Below, one piece after another: positions 25,243-33,910 of a DNA stretch of 50,428 nt. How positions within the stretch are numbered: position 1 is the first letter of the stretch; every line of letters begins with the position of its first letter. Position numbers and translations under genes: made by a program. The notes beneath the pieces were generated by a model. That model was not told the DNA's origin. It did not search any database and saw only the letters and a list, made by a program, of their open reading frames with translations. Source of the stretch: Verrucomicrobiota bacterium (lineage in GTDB: Bacteria; Verrucomicrobiota; Verrucomicrobiia; Limisphaerales; PALSA-1396); the NCBI GenBank assembly GCA_016200005.1, contig JACQFP010000010.1:1-50428 (forward strand). The letters are read 5' to 3'.

Positions 25243-26163
25243 TTACAGCAATTCCTTGATGAGGGCGTTGGCCTGCTCATCGGTTATGCCGAGTTGGCGG
25301 AAGGCGAGCGGGCCACCATCGTCCAACACTGGCTCGAGTTCTTCCAGCGACGGGAGGTCAGTGCGTTTCCAAAGCAACCCGATGGGAATTTCTTCGCCCC
25401 ACATGTATCCCTTGTCGATTGCTTTGTGGAAATCGGTCGGGTCGTGGCCCTGGTCTTCCAGAATTTTGACGCGCGGGTTGAACCATTGATAGGTATTGTC
25501 CTTGTTGTAGGTCACGCACGGGCTGAAGACATCCACGAGCGAAAAGCCCTTGTGCATGATCGCGCCTTTGAGCAATTCGACAAGATGCTTTTGTTTTCCG
25601 CTGAAGCCGCGCGCGACATAAGTTGCGCCGCCGACAATCGCCATCGGCAGCGGATTGATGGGGTTCTCGACGTTTCCATGCGGAGTGCTCTTGGTTTTCA
25701 TCCCCTTGACGCTGGTGGGCGAACATTGGCCGGTGGTGAGGCCGTAAATCTGGTTGTCCATCACGATGTAGGTCAGGTCGATGTTGCGGCGCATGGTGTG
25801 GACGAAATGGTTGCCGCCGATGCCGTAGCCGTCGCCATCGCCGCCCGTGCAGATGACTTTGAGTTCGTGATTGGCGAGTTTGGCGCCGGTGGCCACGGCG
25901 AGCGAACGGCCATGGAGCGTGTGCATGCCGTAGGTGTTGATGAAGCCGGGCAGGTTGGAGGAACAACCGATGCCGCTGATGACGAGGACCTGGTGCGGCT
26001 TGAGTCCCAGTTCAAACAGCGCGGTCTGGAGCGCCGTGAGAACGGAGAAATCGCCGCAACCGGGACACCAGTCCGGATGGATTTTTCCCTTGTAGCTGTC
26101 CTTGATCAGTTGGGCGGCTGATGTAACGACTGGCGCTGGGGCAGTTTCAATGGCGGTACTCAT
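25243..26163 (-). CDS. korB: 2-oxoacid:ferredoxin oxidoreductase, beta subunit
   Basis: 306 residues with the thiamine-diphosphate and Fe-S signature of the KorB/PorB family: HPDWCPGCGDFSVL, SGIGCSSNLPG, GDGDGYGIGGNHF, DNQIYGLTTGQCSPTS and SPCVTYN. The CPGC, GC and C(VTYN) cysteines would hold the [4Fe-4S] cluster. The family oxidatively decarboxylates a 2-oxoacid to an acyl-CoA, reducing ferredoxin; the two-subunit form with this layout is usually 2-oxoglutarate-specific. It sits 5 bp downstream of the alpha subunit gene, in one operon. Substrate choice (2-oxoglutarate over pyruvate) is an inference. Confidence 0.92.
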   Translation of the reverse strand: MSTAIETAPAPVVTSAAQLIKDSYKGKIHPDWCPGCGDFSVLTALQTALFELGLKPHQVLVISGIGCSSNLPGFINTYGMHTLHGRSLAVATGAKLANHELKVICTGGDGDGYGIGGNHFVHTMRRNIDLTYIVMDNQIYGLTTGQCSPTSVKGMKTKSTPHGNVENPINPLPMAIVGGATYVARGFSGKQKHLVELLKGAIMHKGFSLVDVFSPCVTYNKDNTYQWFNPRVKILEDQGHDPTDFHKAIDKGYMWGEEIPIGLLWKRTDLPSLEELEPVLDDGGPLAFRQLGITDEQANALIKELL

Positions 26164-26168
26164 ATTTT

Positions 26169-27974
26169 TTATACGTAGATTTCGTGGGTGGGGACGGAGA
26201 GCTGGGTTTTTCCTGCAAGTTGTTCTTTCACGGAGTTGACGATGTGATGCGGCATGAACGGTTCGCCGTCGTATTTGCGAATGTGACCATGCGCGGCAAT
26301 GCCGGTTTCGGAGCGAAGGTAGCGGGCGAACTGGCCGGAGTAATTGTTTTCAATAATGATGACTTTCTTGCTGCGCGAAAGGACGCGGGTGATTTCGTCC
26401 GTGTGGAAAGGCACAATCCATTTGATGTGCAGTTGATTGGCCACGATGCCTTCCTCGGCGGCAAGTTTTTCGACCGCTTCGCGAATGGTGCCCTCGGTCG
26501 AACCCCAACCGACCAATGTGACGGCGGCGTTTTCCGGGCCGACCAGTTTGGGGGGGGCAATCTGGGTCACCACTGTTTCCATTTTACGCGCCCGTTTCTC
26601 AACCATCAGGCGGCGCTTGGCGGGGTTGGTGAACTCATCGCTGATCAGCGTGCCGTCCTCGTCGTGTTCGTCCGTGGCGGCGATGTGGATGTGCCCCGGC
26701 GTGCCCGGCACCGCGCGTGGCGAAATGCCGCTCTTGGTCAGTTTGTAGCGCAGATAGGCCATGTCGTTGTAGCCGCCGAAAGGATTGTCGGAATTGCCGT
26801 TGCCATTCGGGAAAATAATTTCGCCGCGATCAATCTCGGCTCTGAAATTCAGATCCGCCGGATCAACACTGGCCGTGCCTTCGGAGATCAGGAGGTCGGC
26901 GAGCACGAGGCCGGGGCATTGGTATCGGTCGCAAAGGTTGAACAGTTCGGGAATGGTCTTGAACAAATCCTTCTGGTCAGTCGGCGCCACGATGATGCGC
27001 GGGTAATCGCCCTGACCCGCGCCAAGAATCTGCCACAGGTCGCCCTGCTCGGTTTTGGTCGGCACACCCGTGGCTGGTCCGGCGCGTTGAACATCGACAC
27101 AGACGACCGGTGTTTCAATCATCCCGGCCATGCCGATGGCTTCCGTCATGAGCGCGAAGCCCCCGCCGGACGTGGCGCACATGGCGCGGCAACCGGCGTG
27201 CGCCGCGCCGATAACCATATTCATGACGCCAATTTCATCTTCGACCTGACGGACCATGATGCCCAACTGGCGCGCGTGACTGGCCATATACATCAACACA
27301 CCCGTGGAAGGACTCATCGGATACGCGGCGTAAAATTTCACTCCCGCCGCAATGCCGCCCAACGCCGTGGCCTGATTGCCGGTGAGGACCGCCAGACCCT
27401 TGTCGAGATTCGGTGCTTTGAACGGGAACGATTTGAAATTCGCAGCGGCGTAATCATACCCGGCGCGCGCGAACCCGACGTTCTCGGCGACGACCGCGTC
27501 GCCTTTGCGTTTGAAGATGCGCGTCAACGCGTCCTGGAGTCCTTCGAACTCCACGCCGAGCATTTGCAGCGTGGCGGCAATCGCCACGGTGTTCGCGGCC
27601 AGCTTGTTGCCCGCCGTCAGTTGCTTGATCGGCAGCGGACAAACTTGCACGCCGTCGGCGGCGTCGCCCGGTTTGATTTTTTCATTGTCAAACAGCACGC
27701 AGGCGCCGGACTTCAACAGCTTGAGATGCCGGTTCATCGTGTCCTGATTAAGCGGAATCAATATATCAATCTTGTCACCCATGTTGCGCACGGGGCCATC
27801 GCTGACGCGGATGGTCAGAAATGTGTGCCCGCCGCGGATGATGGATTGGTAGGCGTTGTAGGCATTGAGGTTGAGGCCGCGCCGCGCGAAGATGCGCGCG
27901 AGAATGTCTCCCGGAGTGGCGATACCCTGACCGGCTTCACCGCCGATCCCGATTGCAAAATCAACTTTGGCCAT
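26169..27974 (-). CDS. korA: 2-oxoacid:ferredoxin oxidoreductase, fused gamma-alpha subunit
   Basis: 601 residues from the ATG at 27974 (MAKVDFAIGIGGEAGQGI); the longer frame upstream is not supported. The N-terminal 190 residues are the gamma domain (GIGGEAGQG, GGHTFLTIRVSD), fused to the alpha TPP-pyrimidine-binding region (about 215-400: GNQATALGGIAAGVKFYAAYPMSPSTG, ATSGGGFALM) and the C-terminal domain II/III (GWGSTEGTI, IIENNYSGQFARY). This gamma-alpha fusion is the usual form of two-subunit KorA. Together with korB it forms the enzyme. A ferredoxin gene is not in the window. Confidence 0.92.
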   Translation of the reverse strand: MAKVDFAIGIGGEAGQGIATPGDILARIFARRGLNLNAYNAYQSIIRGGHTFLTIRVSDGPVRNMGDKIDILIPLNQDTMNRHLKLLKSGACVLFDNEKIKPGDAADGVQVCPLPIKQLTAGNKLAANTVAIAATLQMLGVEFEGLQDALTRIFKRKGDAVVAENVGFARAGYDYAAANFKSFPFKAPNLDKGLAVLTGNQATALGGIAAGVKFYAAYPMSPSTGVLMYMASHARQLGIMVRQVEDEIGVMNMVIGAAHAGCRAMCATSGGGFALMTEAIGMAGMIETPVVCVDVQRAGPATGVPTKTEQGDLWQILGAGQGDYPRIIVAPTDQKDLFKTIPELFNLCDRYQCPGLVLADLLISEGTASVDPADLNFRAEIDRGEIIFPNGNGNSDNPFGGYNDMAYLRYKLTKSGISPRAVPGTPGHIHIAATDEHDEDGTLISDEFTNPAKRRLMVEKRARKMETVVTQIAPPKLVGPENAAVTLVGWGSTEGTIREAVEKLAAEEGIVANQLHIKWIVPFHTDEITRVLSRSKKVIIIENNYSGQFARYLRSETGIAAHGHIRKYDGEPFMPHHIVNSVKEQLAGKTQLSVPTHEIYV

Positions 27975-28207
27975 GGTCTTTTCTGTTCGGTTGTTAACTG
28001 GCTTGAGTCCTTCAGCGGGCCGCGGGTAGAACGGCCGCGCCGGACAACTAGACTTCAATTGAAATTAACAATCTCATTTCTCACGCGCAAGGATTTTATC
28101 CTTTCGTTTGAACTTTTACTTCTCGCGCTCGCCAACCAGTCAAGGCAACGTAACAGGCGACAGGTTGGATGCTCGAAGTTTGGCGGAAGACTTGCTGGTT
28201 ATCAAAC

Positions 28208-28852
28208 ATGTTGAAGCAAACAAACATTGCGGCGGCGGAAGCGGCGGAGTGGCTTGGTGATCTGCATCCGCTGATGGAACAACTCGGCTCGCTGGAGGGC
28301 CTGGTCACGCTCGGTGCCGCGTCCGCGACATTGCACGTCCCGTCGGTGGACAGCCCCGTCGCCTTGCGCCGTTTCCTTCAACATTATCAAGCGCAGGTTC
28401 TCGTGCCCATCGAACTGGCGTCCCTGCATCACGCTTATGAGCATGCCTGCCGGAACGAACTCAGCGAACTGATTGAGTTGGATCAACGGCTGACGCGCGA
28501 ACCGATCTTGCGGGAGTTTGCGGCCGCGAGTCGGCGCATCGGGCAATATCAGCTTCAGCGGCTTCGCCCGTTGCGCGACCAACGGTTCGTTCAGCGTTAC
28601 TTGCAAGCGGTGGAGCAGGGTGAAGCCCACGGCTGGCACAACCTGGTTTATGGCGTCACGCTGGTGCTGTATTCGTTGCCGTTGCGCCAGGGTCTGATGG
28701 GCTACGCACGGCAAACGCTGCGCGGTTTCATCCACAGTTCTGCGCGACTGCTGCGGCTATCGGAAGGCGACTGCCAGTCATTGCTGGACGACCATTGCGC
28801 TGGTTTGCCCGCCGCAGTGGAGGGTTTATTGACGCCGCGCGCCGCGGCTTGA
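28208..28852 (+). CDS. UreF-like (urease accessory-type) protein, orphan
   Basis: 214 residues from the ATG at 28208. The alpha-helical protein has a pattern like urease accessory UreF: AYEHACRNELSELIELDQRL, LREFAAASRRIGQYQLQRL, GEAHGWHNLVYGVTLVLYSLPLRQGLMGYARQTLRGFIHSSARLLRLSEGDCQSLL. UreF-like proteins help nickel delivery to urease. No ureA/B/C/D/G gene is nearby, so a classic urease role is not supported by context. The similarity is judged by eye and should be confirmed by profile search. It is divergent from korA and upstream of the symporter gene. Confidence 0.6.
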   Translation: MLKQTNIAAAEAAEWLGDLHPLMEQLGSLEGLVTLGAASATLHVPSVDSPVALRRFLQHYQAQVLVPIELASLHHAYEHACRNELSELIELDQRLTREPILREFAAASRRIGQYQLQRLRPLRDQRFVQRYLQAVEQGEAHGWHNLVYGVTLVLYSLPLRQGLMGYARQTLRGFIHSSARLLRLSEGDCQSLLDDHCAGLPAAVEGLLTPRAAA

Positions 28853-28943
28853 TCGACTTCTTCGTCCCGAGAACCCCCGTCCCGGCCGGAAATATTTCTG
28901 GCTATTGTTTTCCCGCTTCTTCAGTAATGAAACGCCTTCATCC

Positions 28944-30518
28944 ATGAACAGCTACTTTAATTTCGGCGACTGGTCGGTCATTCTCATCTATCTGCTGGGC
29001 ATCATTGGACTCGGCTTCTGGTTTGGGAAGGACCAGAAGAACACGCGCGATTATTTTCTCGGCAGCAAAAACATCCCATGGTGGGGCATCGGACTGTCCA
29101 TCGTGGCCGCCGAGACGAGCGCACTCACCATCATCGGCGTTCCCGCGATGGCCTACGGCACGGACATGGCCTTCATTCAGATGATCATTGGCTACGTGAT
29201 TGCCCGGATCATTCTGGCGATCGTCATGGTGCCGCACTATCTGAAAGGCGAAATCTATTCGCCCTACCAATTGTTCGCGAATACGTTCGGTCCTTCCGCG
29301 CGCCAGACTGCCGGCGGCTTTTTTCTCATCAGCGAAACGCTGGCCGCGGGGGTGCGCGTTTACGTCGCCTCGATTCCGGTGAAACTGATGCTGGGCGACA
29401 AACTTCTCGGCTTCGGCACCGGCGATCCGATCCTCGGCGCGATCTTGTTGTTCGTTGTTTTGTCGCTGCTCTACACCTACGTCGGCGGCGTCAAAGCAGT
29501 CATCTGGACCGATGCCGTGCAGTTCGGTTTGTTCCTGGTCGGTGGACTTTACGCGCTTTATTACATCCCGACATTGGTGGACGGCGGACTCAGTAAAGTC
29601 ATAAGCGTAGCCGCCGAAGGCGGTAAACTTCACTGGCTTAATTTTGCTCCACCGCCGGGGACCTCGTTTCCAAAATTCTTGCTGGGCGCGCCCTTCAATA
29701 TCTGGATGGGCGTCATCGGCGGCACCGTAATGGTGATGTCCTCGCACGGCGCGGAACAATTGATCGTGCAGCGCGTGCTGGCCTGCCAAACCGTGGCCGA
29801 CGGAAGAAAAGCGCTGGCTTTGAGCGCCGTTGTGATCTTCCCGCTCTTCTTTATTTTTCTCATGGTGGGCGCGATGCTCTGGGTTTTTTACCAAACCCAT
29901 CCCTTTCAGATTCCGCTGCCGGAACCGCGCCCCGGTTCCGGCATCAAAGCGAATGACTTCACCTTCCCGATTTTCATGATGACGGAAGTGCCGCACATCC
30001 TCAAAGGGTTTCTGATTGTCGCGATTCTGTCGGCGGCGATGTCGTCGGTGAGTTCCGCGCTCACCTCGCTGGCCTCGGTTTCCACCATGGATTTCGTCAA
30101 ACATTTTTCCGGGAAGCAGCGCAGCGAGGATTTCTTTCTGCGGTTCAGCAAATACTCGACCGTTTTTTGGGCCGCGGCGCTGATTCTCGTCGCGTATCTG
30201 AGCCGGGAAGTGAAGTTCGTGCTGAACGCGGCGTTTTCGTTGCGTGGCTTGACGAGCGGTGCACTGCTCGGCGGCTTGTTGCTCGCAGTCTTTTGGAAGA
30301 AAGGACGCGCCACCGCCATCGTGGCCGGCATGCTGGCGTCGCTGACTGTGATGACGGCCATCCAATTCCTGCCACAGTTGGAATGGAGCAAAGACTTCTG
30401 GATGAGATGGGTCGGAGTGGAAATCTTTTGGCCCTGGTTCACGTTGATTGGAACAACCGTGACATTGCTGACTGCCTGGATGGTCCGGTCGCTGGTTCGC
30501 AAATACCACGGGCTTTGA
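28944..30518 (+). CDS. Sodium:solute symporter family transporter (SSS)
   Basis: 524 residues from ATG 28944 (MNSYFNFGDWSVILIYLLG); an upstream in-frame start at 28905 adds 13 residues and is less likely. About 13 membrane helices are present. Family markers are NTRDYFLGSKNIPWWGIGLSIVA and the TM8 SAAMSSVSSALTSLASVSTMDF segment, which forms the Na2 site in SSS transporters. It should import a small organic solute with Na+. Whether that is a sugar or another solute cannot be read from the sequence. No enzyme of an obvious catabolic route is adjacent. Confidence 0.9.
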   Translation: MNSYFNFGDWSVILIYLLGIIGLGFWFGKDQKNTRDYFLGSKNIPWWGIGLSIVAAETSALTIIGVPAMAYGTDMAFIQMIIGYVIARIILAIVMVPHYLKGEIYSPYQLFANTFGPSARQTAGGFFLISETLAAGVRVYVASIPVKLMLGDKLLGFGTGDPILGAILLFVVLSLLYTYVGGVKAVIWTDAVQFGLFLVGGLYALYYIPTLVDGGLSKVISVAAEGGKLHWLNFAPPPGTSFPKFLLGAPFNIWMGVIGGTVMVMSSHGAEQLIVQRVLACQTVADGRKALALSAVVIFPLFFIFLMVGAMLWVFYQTHPFQIPLPEPRPGSGIKANDFTFPIFMMTEVPHILKGFLIVAILSAAMSSVSSALTSLASVSTMDFVKHFSGKQRSEDFFLRFSKYSTVFWAAALILVAYLSREVKFVLNAAFSLRGLTSGALLGGLLLAVFWKKGRATAIVAGMLASLTVMTAIQFLPQLEWSKDFWMRWVGVEIFWPWFTLIGTTVTLLTAWMVRSLVRKYHGL

Positions 30519-30571
30519 ACCTGGGTTGCGATGTTGAATCGCCGTGGTTCTGTGGTTAAGCTTTTGTCCAC

Positions 30572-31504
30572 GTGGACAAGAAACCTTTATTTCAAGTCGG
30601 GGCGCTGACACTCGCCCTCCTCGCAACTTCTTGCAACAAGGGTTCAAACCCCATCTCCGTCTCCGGCACCATTGAAACGGACGAAGTCCACGTCGCGTCG
30701 CGCTATGGCGGTCGCGTAGAGAAAACTTTGGCACAGGAAGGCGACAGCTTGAGCGGCGGTCAGGTAATCGTGGAACTCGACGCGGCGGAACTTCACGCGC
30801 AACACGACCGCATCGCCGCACAACTCGACGAAGCGGTGGCCGGTCCGCGCAAGGAAGAGATCGCCGCAGCCAAGGCGGATTGGGAAGCGCAGATCGCGCA
30901 ACTGGACTTCGCCCGCGCCGACGCGAAACGTGCGCAGGAATTGTTCGCCCAGAAAACCATCTCCGCGTCCGAACGCGATCTGGCAGTTTCGAAAGCCACT
31001 GCGCTGGAAAAAACCGTCGCGTCCGCCAGGAGCCATTACGATTTGCTGCTGGCCGGCACGCGGCCGGAACAAATCGCGCAGGCACGCGCGCAACTGGCTG
31101 AATTGGACACGCAGCTACGCGAGATGAAGATTTACGCGCCGACGAATTGCGTGTTGGAGGTTCTCAGCGTGAAGGTGGGCGACGTGCTTGCGCCGAATCA
31201 ACAAGTCGCCACGCTGCTCTTGACCAATCACATCTGGGTGCGCGTGTTCGTGCCCGAGCCGTGGCTGGGACATATCACGCTCGGCGACCTGGTGAAGGTG
31301 CGCGTGGATGCGTTTGCCGGAAAAGATTTCAGCGGAAGCATCGAGCAAATCCAGCGCAGCGCCGAGTTCACGCCGCGCAACGTGCAAACCGTGGGCGAAC
31401 GTGTGAAGCAGGTCTTCGGCGTGAAAGTGAAGCTCGTCAATGCCGAAGGCCAACTCCGCGCCGGCATGGCGGCGGATGTGTCTTTTTCGAACGTGCCGAA
31501 GTGA
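30572..31504 (+). CDS. HlyD-type membrane fusion lipoprotein
   Basis: 310 residues, start GTG at 30572. The lipobox ALLATSC suggests it is a lipoprotein. The periplasmic adaptor architecture is visible: barrel-sandwich VSGTIETDEVHVASRYGGRV near residue 30, a coiled-coil hairpin (about 75-170, rich in Ala, Glu and Gln) and a C-terminal beta-barrel (VWVRVFVPEPWLGHI, GERVKQVFGVKVKL). It resembles the YbhG/YhiI adaptor of ABC or RND exporters. No ABC, RND or outer-membrane channel gene is beside it, so it is an orphan in this window. Confidence 0.85.
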   Translation: MDKKPLFQVGALTLALLATSCNKGSNPISVSGTIETDEVHVASRYGGRVEKTLAQEGDSLSGGQVIVELDAAELHAQHDRIAAQLDEAVAGPRKEEIAAAKADWEAQIAQLDFARADAKRAQELFAQKTISASERDLAVSKATALEKTVASARSHYDLLLAGTRPEQIAQARAQLAELDTQLREMKIYAPTNCVLEVLSVKVGDVLAPNQQVATLLLTNHIWVRVFVPEPWLGHITLGDLVKVRVDAFAGKDFSGSIEQIQRSAEFTPRNVQTVGERVKQVFGVKVKLVNAEGQLRAGMAADVSFSNVPK

Positions 31505-31511
31505 ATCTTTG

Positions 31512-31796
31512 ACCACGAAGGGACACGGATCTAAATGGTTGTTTGGCTCGCCCTCACCCTTACCCTCTCCCCCGGGGAGAGGGAATAGCAGTCGCGCGAC
31601 TCTGAATTTTCGGCAGTCTGTTTGCCTGTCGCCGCCGGCCGGTGGTGCGAAGCGGGAGACGGACGAATTGCGTGACGACATATCGGCGCAACAAGTTGGC
31701 TAGCGATTCTCCCTCTCCTTGGGGGAGAGGCAGGCGAACCGTTGGAAATGTCGTTTGATGGCGGCTTGCCTTGAACTCCTGTTCCTCCGTGTCCAT
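31512..31796. repeat. Nested dispersed repeats: CCCTCTCCCC pair inside an ACCACGAAG...CCGTGTCC pair
   Basis: The outer arms are ACCACGAAGGGACACGGAT (31512-31530) and TCCTCCGTGTCCAT (31783-31796), in inverted orientation. The inner arms are GGCTCGCCCTCACCCTTACC with the hairpin CCCTCTCCCC-C-GGGGAGAGGG (31563-31583), and CCCTCTCC-TTGG-GGGAGAGGCAGGCGAACC (31711-31740), the inverse of the left end. This 304-bp gap (31505-31808) has no gene. Confidence 0.65.
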
Positions 31797-31808
31797 CGGC
31801 CGTCCAAC

Positions 31809-32567
31809 TCACTGCGCCGTCCACCCACCATCAATCAGGAAGTCCGTGCCGGTGACGAAACCCGCGTCCTCGGAACAAAGGTAAACGGCGAGTTGACCGA
31901 CTTCTTCGACTTTACCCCAGCGGCCCAGCGGAATCCTGGAGAGGAACTGCTGATTCAGTTCAGGGTTTTGCATCAGTTGCGTGTTCATTTCGGTGGCGAA
32001 CGGGCCGGGACTGATCCCGTTGACGGTGATTTTCTCCGGGGCCAGTTCGAGCGCCAGCGCGCGGGTGAAGCCGAGCAGCCCCGTCTTGCTCGCGCAATAC
32101 GCCGTGCGCCCGGCAATCGAAACATGGCTCATGATTGACGTCAGGTTGATGATGCGACCGTAGCCCTGTCCCTTCATCTGCGGAACGAACGCCCGGCACA
32201 TCAGGAACACGCCGGTGAGGTTGGTGTCCATCACCTGCCGCCATTCCGCCAGGGTAAAATCCGTGACGGACTTGCGGATGTTGATGCCGGCGTTGTTGAT
32301 GAGGATTTGCAACCGCCCCAATTGCTCAGCGACAGCTTTTTCCAGCAACGCGATCTGGGCCTCGTCCGTGACGTCCGTTTGAAAGACGACAGCCTCCGCG
32401 CCAAGTTTGCGCACAGCGGCGGCGGTTTCATTCAGTTGATCGAGGTTGCGCGCAACCAAGGCAAGGCGCGCGCCAGCTTCGGCGAGGGCGAGCGCCATGG
32501 CCTTGCCGAGTCCTTTGCTCGCGCCGGTGATCAACGCGATCTTGCCCTGGAGTTTTTTATTGTTCAT
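31809..32567 (-). CDS. Short-chain dehydrogenase/reductase (gluconate 5-dehydrogenase-like)
   Basis: 252 residues, classical SDR fold. The dinucleotide loop is TGASKGLG, with NNAG at about 92-95, catalytic Ser in LTSIMSH, and Tyr/Lys in YCASK. The C-terminus ends in the typical TGTDFLIDGGWTAQ. The family includes gluconate 5-dehydrogenases and 3-oxoacyl reductases of the same length; the sugar-alcohol branch is suggested by general resemblance only. NAD(P) use and substrate are not settled. It stands alone on the minus strand. Confidence 0.9.
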   Translation of the reverse strand: MNNKKLQGKIALITGASKGLGKAMALALAEAGARLALVARNLDQLNETAAAVRKLGAEAVVFQTDVTDEAQIALLEKAVAEQLGRLQILINNAGINIRKSVTDFTLAEWRQVMDTNLTGVFLMCRAFVPQMKGQGYGRIINLTSIMSHVSIAGRTAYCASKTGLLGFTRALALELAPEKITVNGISPGPFATEMNTQLMQNPELNQQFLSRIPLGRWGKVEEVGQLAVYLCSEDAGFVTGTDFLIDGGWTAQ

Positions 32568-32694
32568 GCGCGTAAGTCATAGCATTCAAATGTCATAAGG
32601 CAAAGCGGTCAGTGCGTGACCTGGTGACGAAAACTCCGTCTGCCACATTAGCGTTTGCGTGTGATGGAATGAACGGCAATCCTTGACCGAAACC

Positions 32695-33372
32695 ATGACT
32701 GCGGAGAAAAAGTCCATCCGCTGGAAATTGAAGGCGCGCGAAACGCGGATGCTGCTCTATTTGCTCGTGGTGCTCGGTGTGGTGGGCTGGAAATTCATTC
32801 CGCGACCGTGGCATCCTACAATCACGTTCGAAGGCACGCATCACACAATTTATTCAAGCGCGACACGGCAACAAACCGAGGACACCGCCCACGCCATGGA
32901 ACTGCTTTACAAAGCGTACTCGAATCGTTTCCAAACCTTGAAGGATATTCAAAGCGACCATCCGAAGCTCAAAGTCAACTTGTTCAAGGACCGTGCGGAG
33001 TTTCGGCGAATCAATCCTGGACTGGGCTGGGCGGAAGCCTACTATCGCGAATCGTATTGCCGCGCCTACTTTTCCTCCGGCGAGATCAACCCCTACCACT
33101 GGATGCTGCACGAGTCCGTTCATCAACTTACTCATGAAGTGGCGCATTTGAAGTTGGCAAAGTGGCTGGAGGAACGGCTAGTCCGGCGCCGGCCTGCCCG
33201 AACCACAATTCGGACGGATCAAATTGACGTCCGCCGCCGCCGTAAACGTAAGGCGCGAGGTGTATTGATTCGAAGGGAAATCGGCCGATCAACTTGCCCG
33301 AGGCATTGTCCAGAAAGCGATGCTCCGTATTTTCCGTGTAAGCATCAGCCCCGATGCCGAAATAACGGGTGA
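32695..33372 (+). pseudogene. Membrane-anchored HExxH metallopeptidase-like gene, 3' end lost
   Basis: From ATG 32695 it encodes an N-terminal membrane helix (about residues 22-40) and a domain ending in HESVHQLTHEVAHLKLAKWLEE, where HESVH (residues 139-143) is a zinc-binding HExxH. The usual text that should follow (for example -GLAEYF with the third ligand) is absent. After codon about 160 the frame reads a basic, low-quality tail that is the antisense of the neighbouring convergent gene. The true C-terminus therefore appears to be missing. The partner would be a DUF1570/MA-type peptidase. See the finding on the junction near 33175. Confidence 0.7.
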
Positions 33373-33595
33373 AAAAGTGATTCATGCCCAAACCCGCCCC
33401 TAATCGTCCGTCGTCCACCACTCGGCGACCGGAAATGTGGTTGATCGTTTCCTGGCCTATCGACACCGAGCCAAACAAGTCGAGTGATGTTTCGTCGGCG
33501 CGAAAGATGGAGTCGTTCCTCACATTGGATTGCGCCGTTGCCGCAGTGACTGTCGTGCAAATAGCGACAGTCATCCAGAGTTTCATAAGTTTCAT
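33128..33595 (-). pseudogene. Outer-membrane beta-barrel protein, 3' end lost
   Basis: A 155-residue frame begins at a well-placed ATG (33595; AAGGAGAAAGGG upstream) with a signal peptide (MKLMKLWMTVAICTTVTAATA). It then encodes an OmpA-like or opacity-type barrel (GAGLGMNHFFTRYFGIGADAYTEN, FPFESIHLAPYVYGGGG, FGQAGAGL). The barrel should continue with more strands and end in an aromatic residue. Instead, from AVPPATL onward it reads the antisense of the HExxH gene and stops. The last strands are lost, so the product is unlikely to fold fully. Confidence 0.7.
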
Positions 33596-33643
33596 GGCTG
33601 ACCCTTTCTCCTTGTTTTACCTAATTTGAATTCGCAGCTTTCT

Positions 33644-33910
33644 TCATGTTTGCCGTTGTTCGCGCATGGCCTCTTTGCCCGCTTCGATGGCCGCTGTGAT
33701 TTGCGCTCTCTTGCCGAGGAACGTTTCCTTCGCCTGATCCAGAGCGTCACCGGCTTTGTTTTTCAGCTCACGCGTCCGCTGGGCCAACAGGTCGCGTGTC
33801 TCCTTCCCCGATCGGGGCGCATAGAGCAGCGCCATCCCGGCGCCCATGAGCGCACCGACTGCAAACGCGGTCAAAAAACCGCGCACTTGAGATGAATTAT
33901 TGTCTGACAT
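33644..33910 (-). CDS. YtxH-domain small envelope protein
   Basis: 88 residues with one N-terminal membrane helix (about 10-29, rich in Gly/Ala) followed by the YtxH signature LYAPRSGKETRDLL and an amphipathic coiled tail. YtxH proteins are general-stress proteins in Bacillus; a bacterial envelope role is likely. Its start overlaps the end of the upstream gene by 14 bp (translational coupling), and it belongs to a run of very small genes. Confidence 0.85.
   Translation of the reverse strand: MSDNNSSQVRGFLTAFAVGALMGAGMALLYAPRSGKETRDLLAQRTRELKNKAGDALDQAKETFLGKRAQITAAIEAGKEAMREQRQT

Noticed and set aside
26184-28214. Plus-strand frame of 676 codons opposite korA
   Set aside because: Antisense shadow of a strongly recognised gene; its translation is unlike any protein family.
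28938-31085. Minus-strand frame of 715 codons opposite the symporter and HlyD-type genes
   Set aside because: It spans two well-supported plus-strand genes; composition is arginine-rich and without domains.
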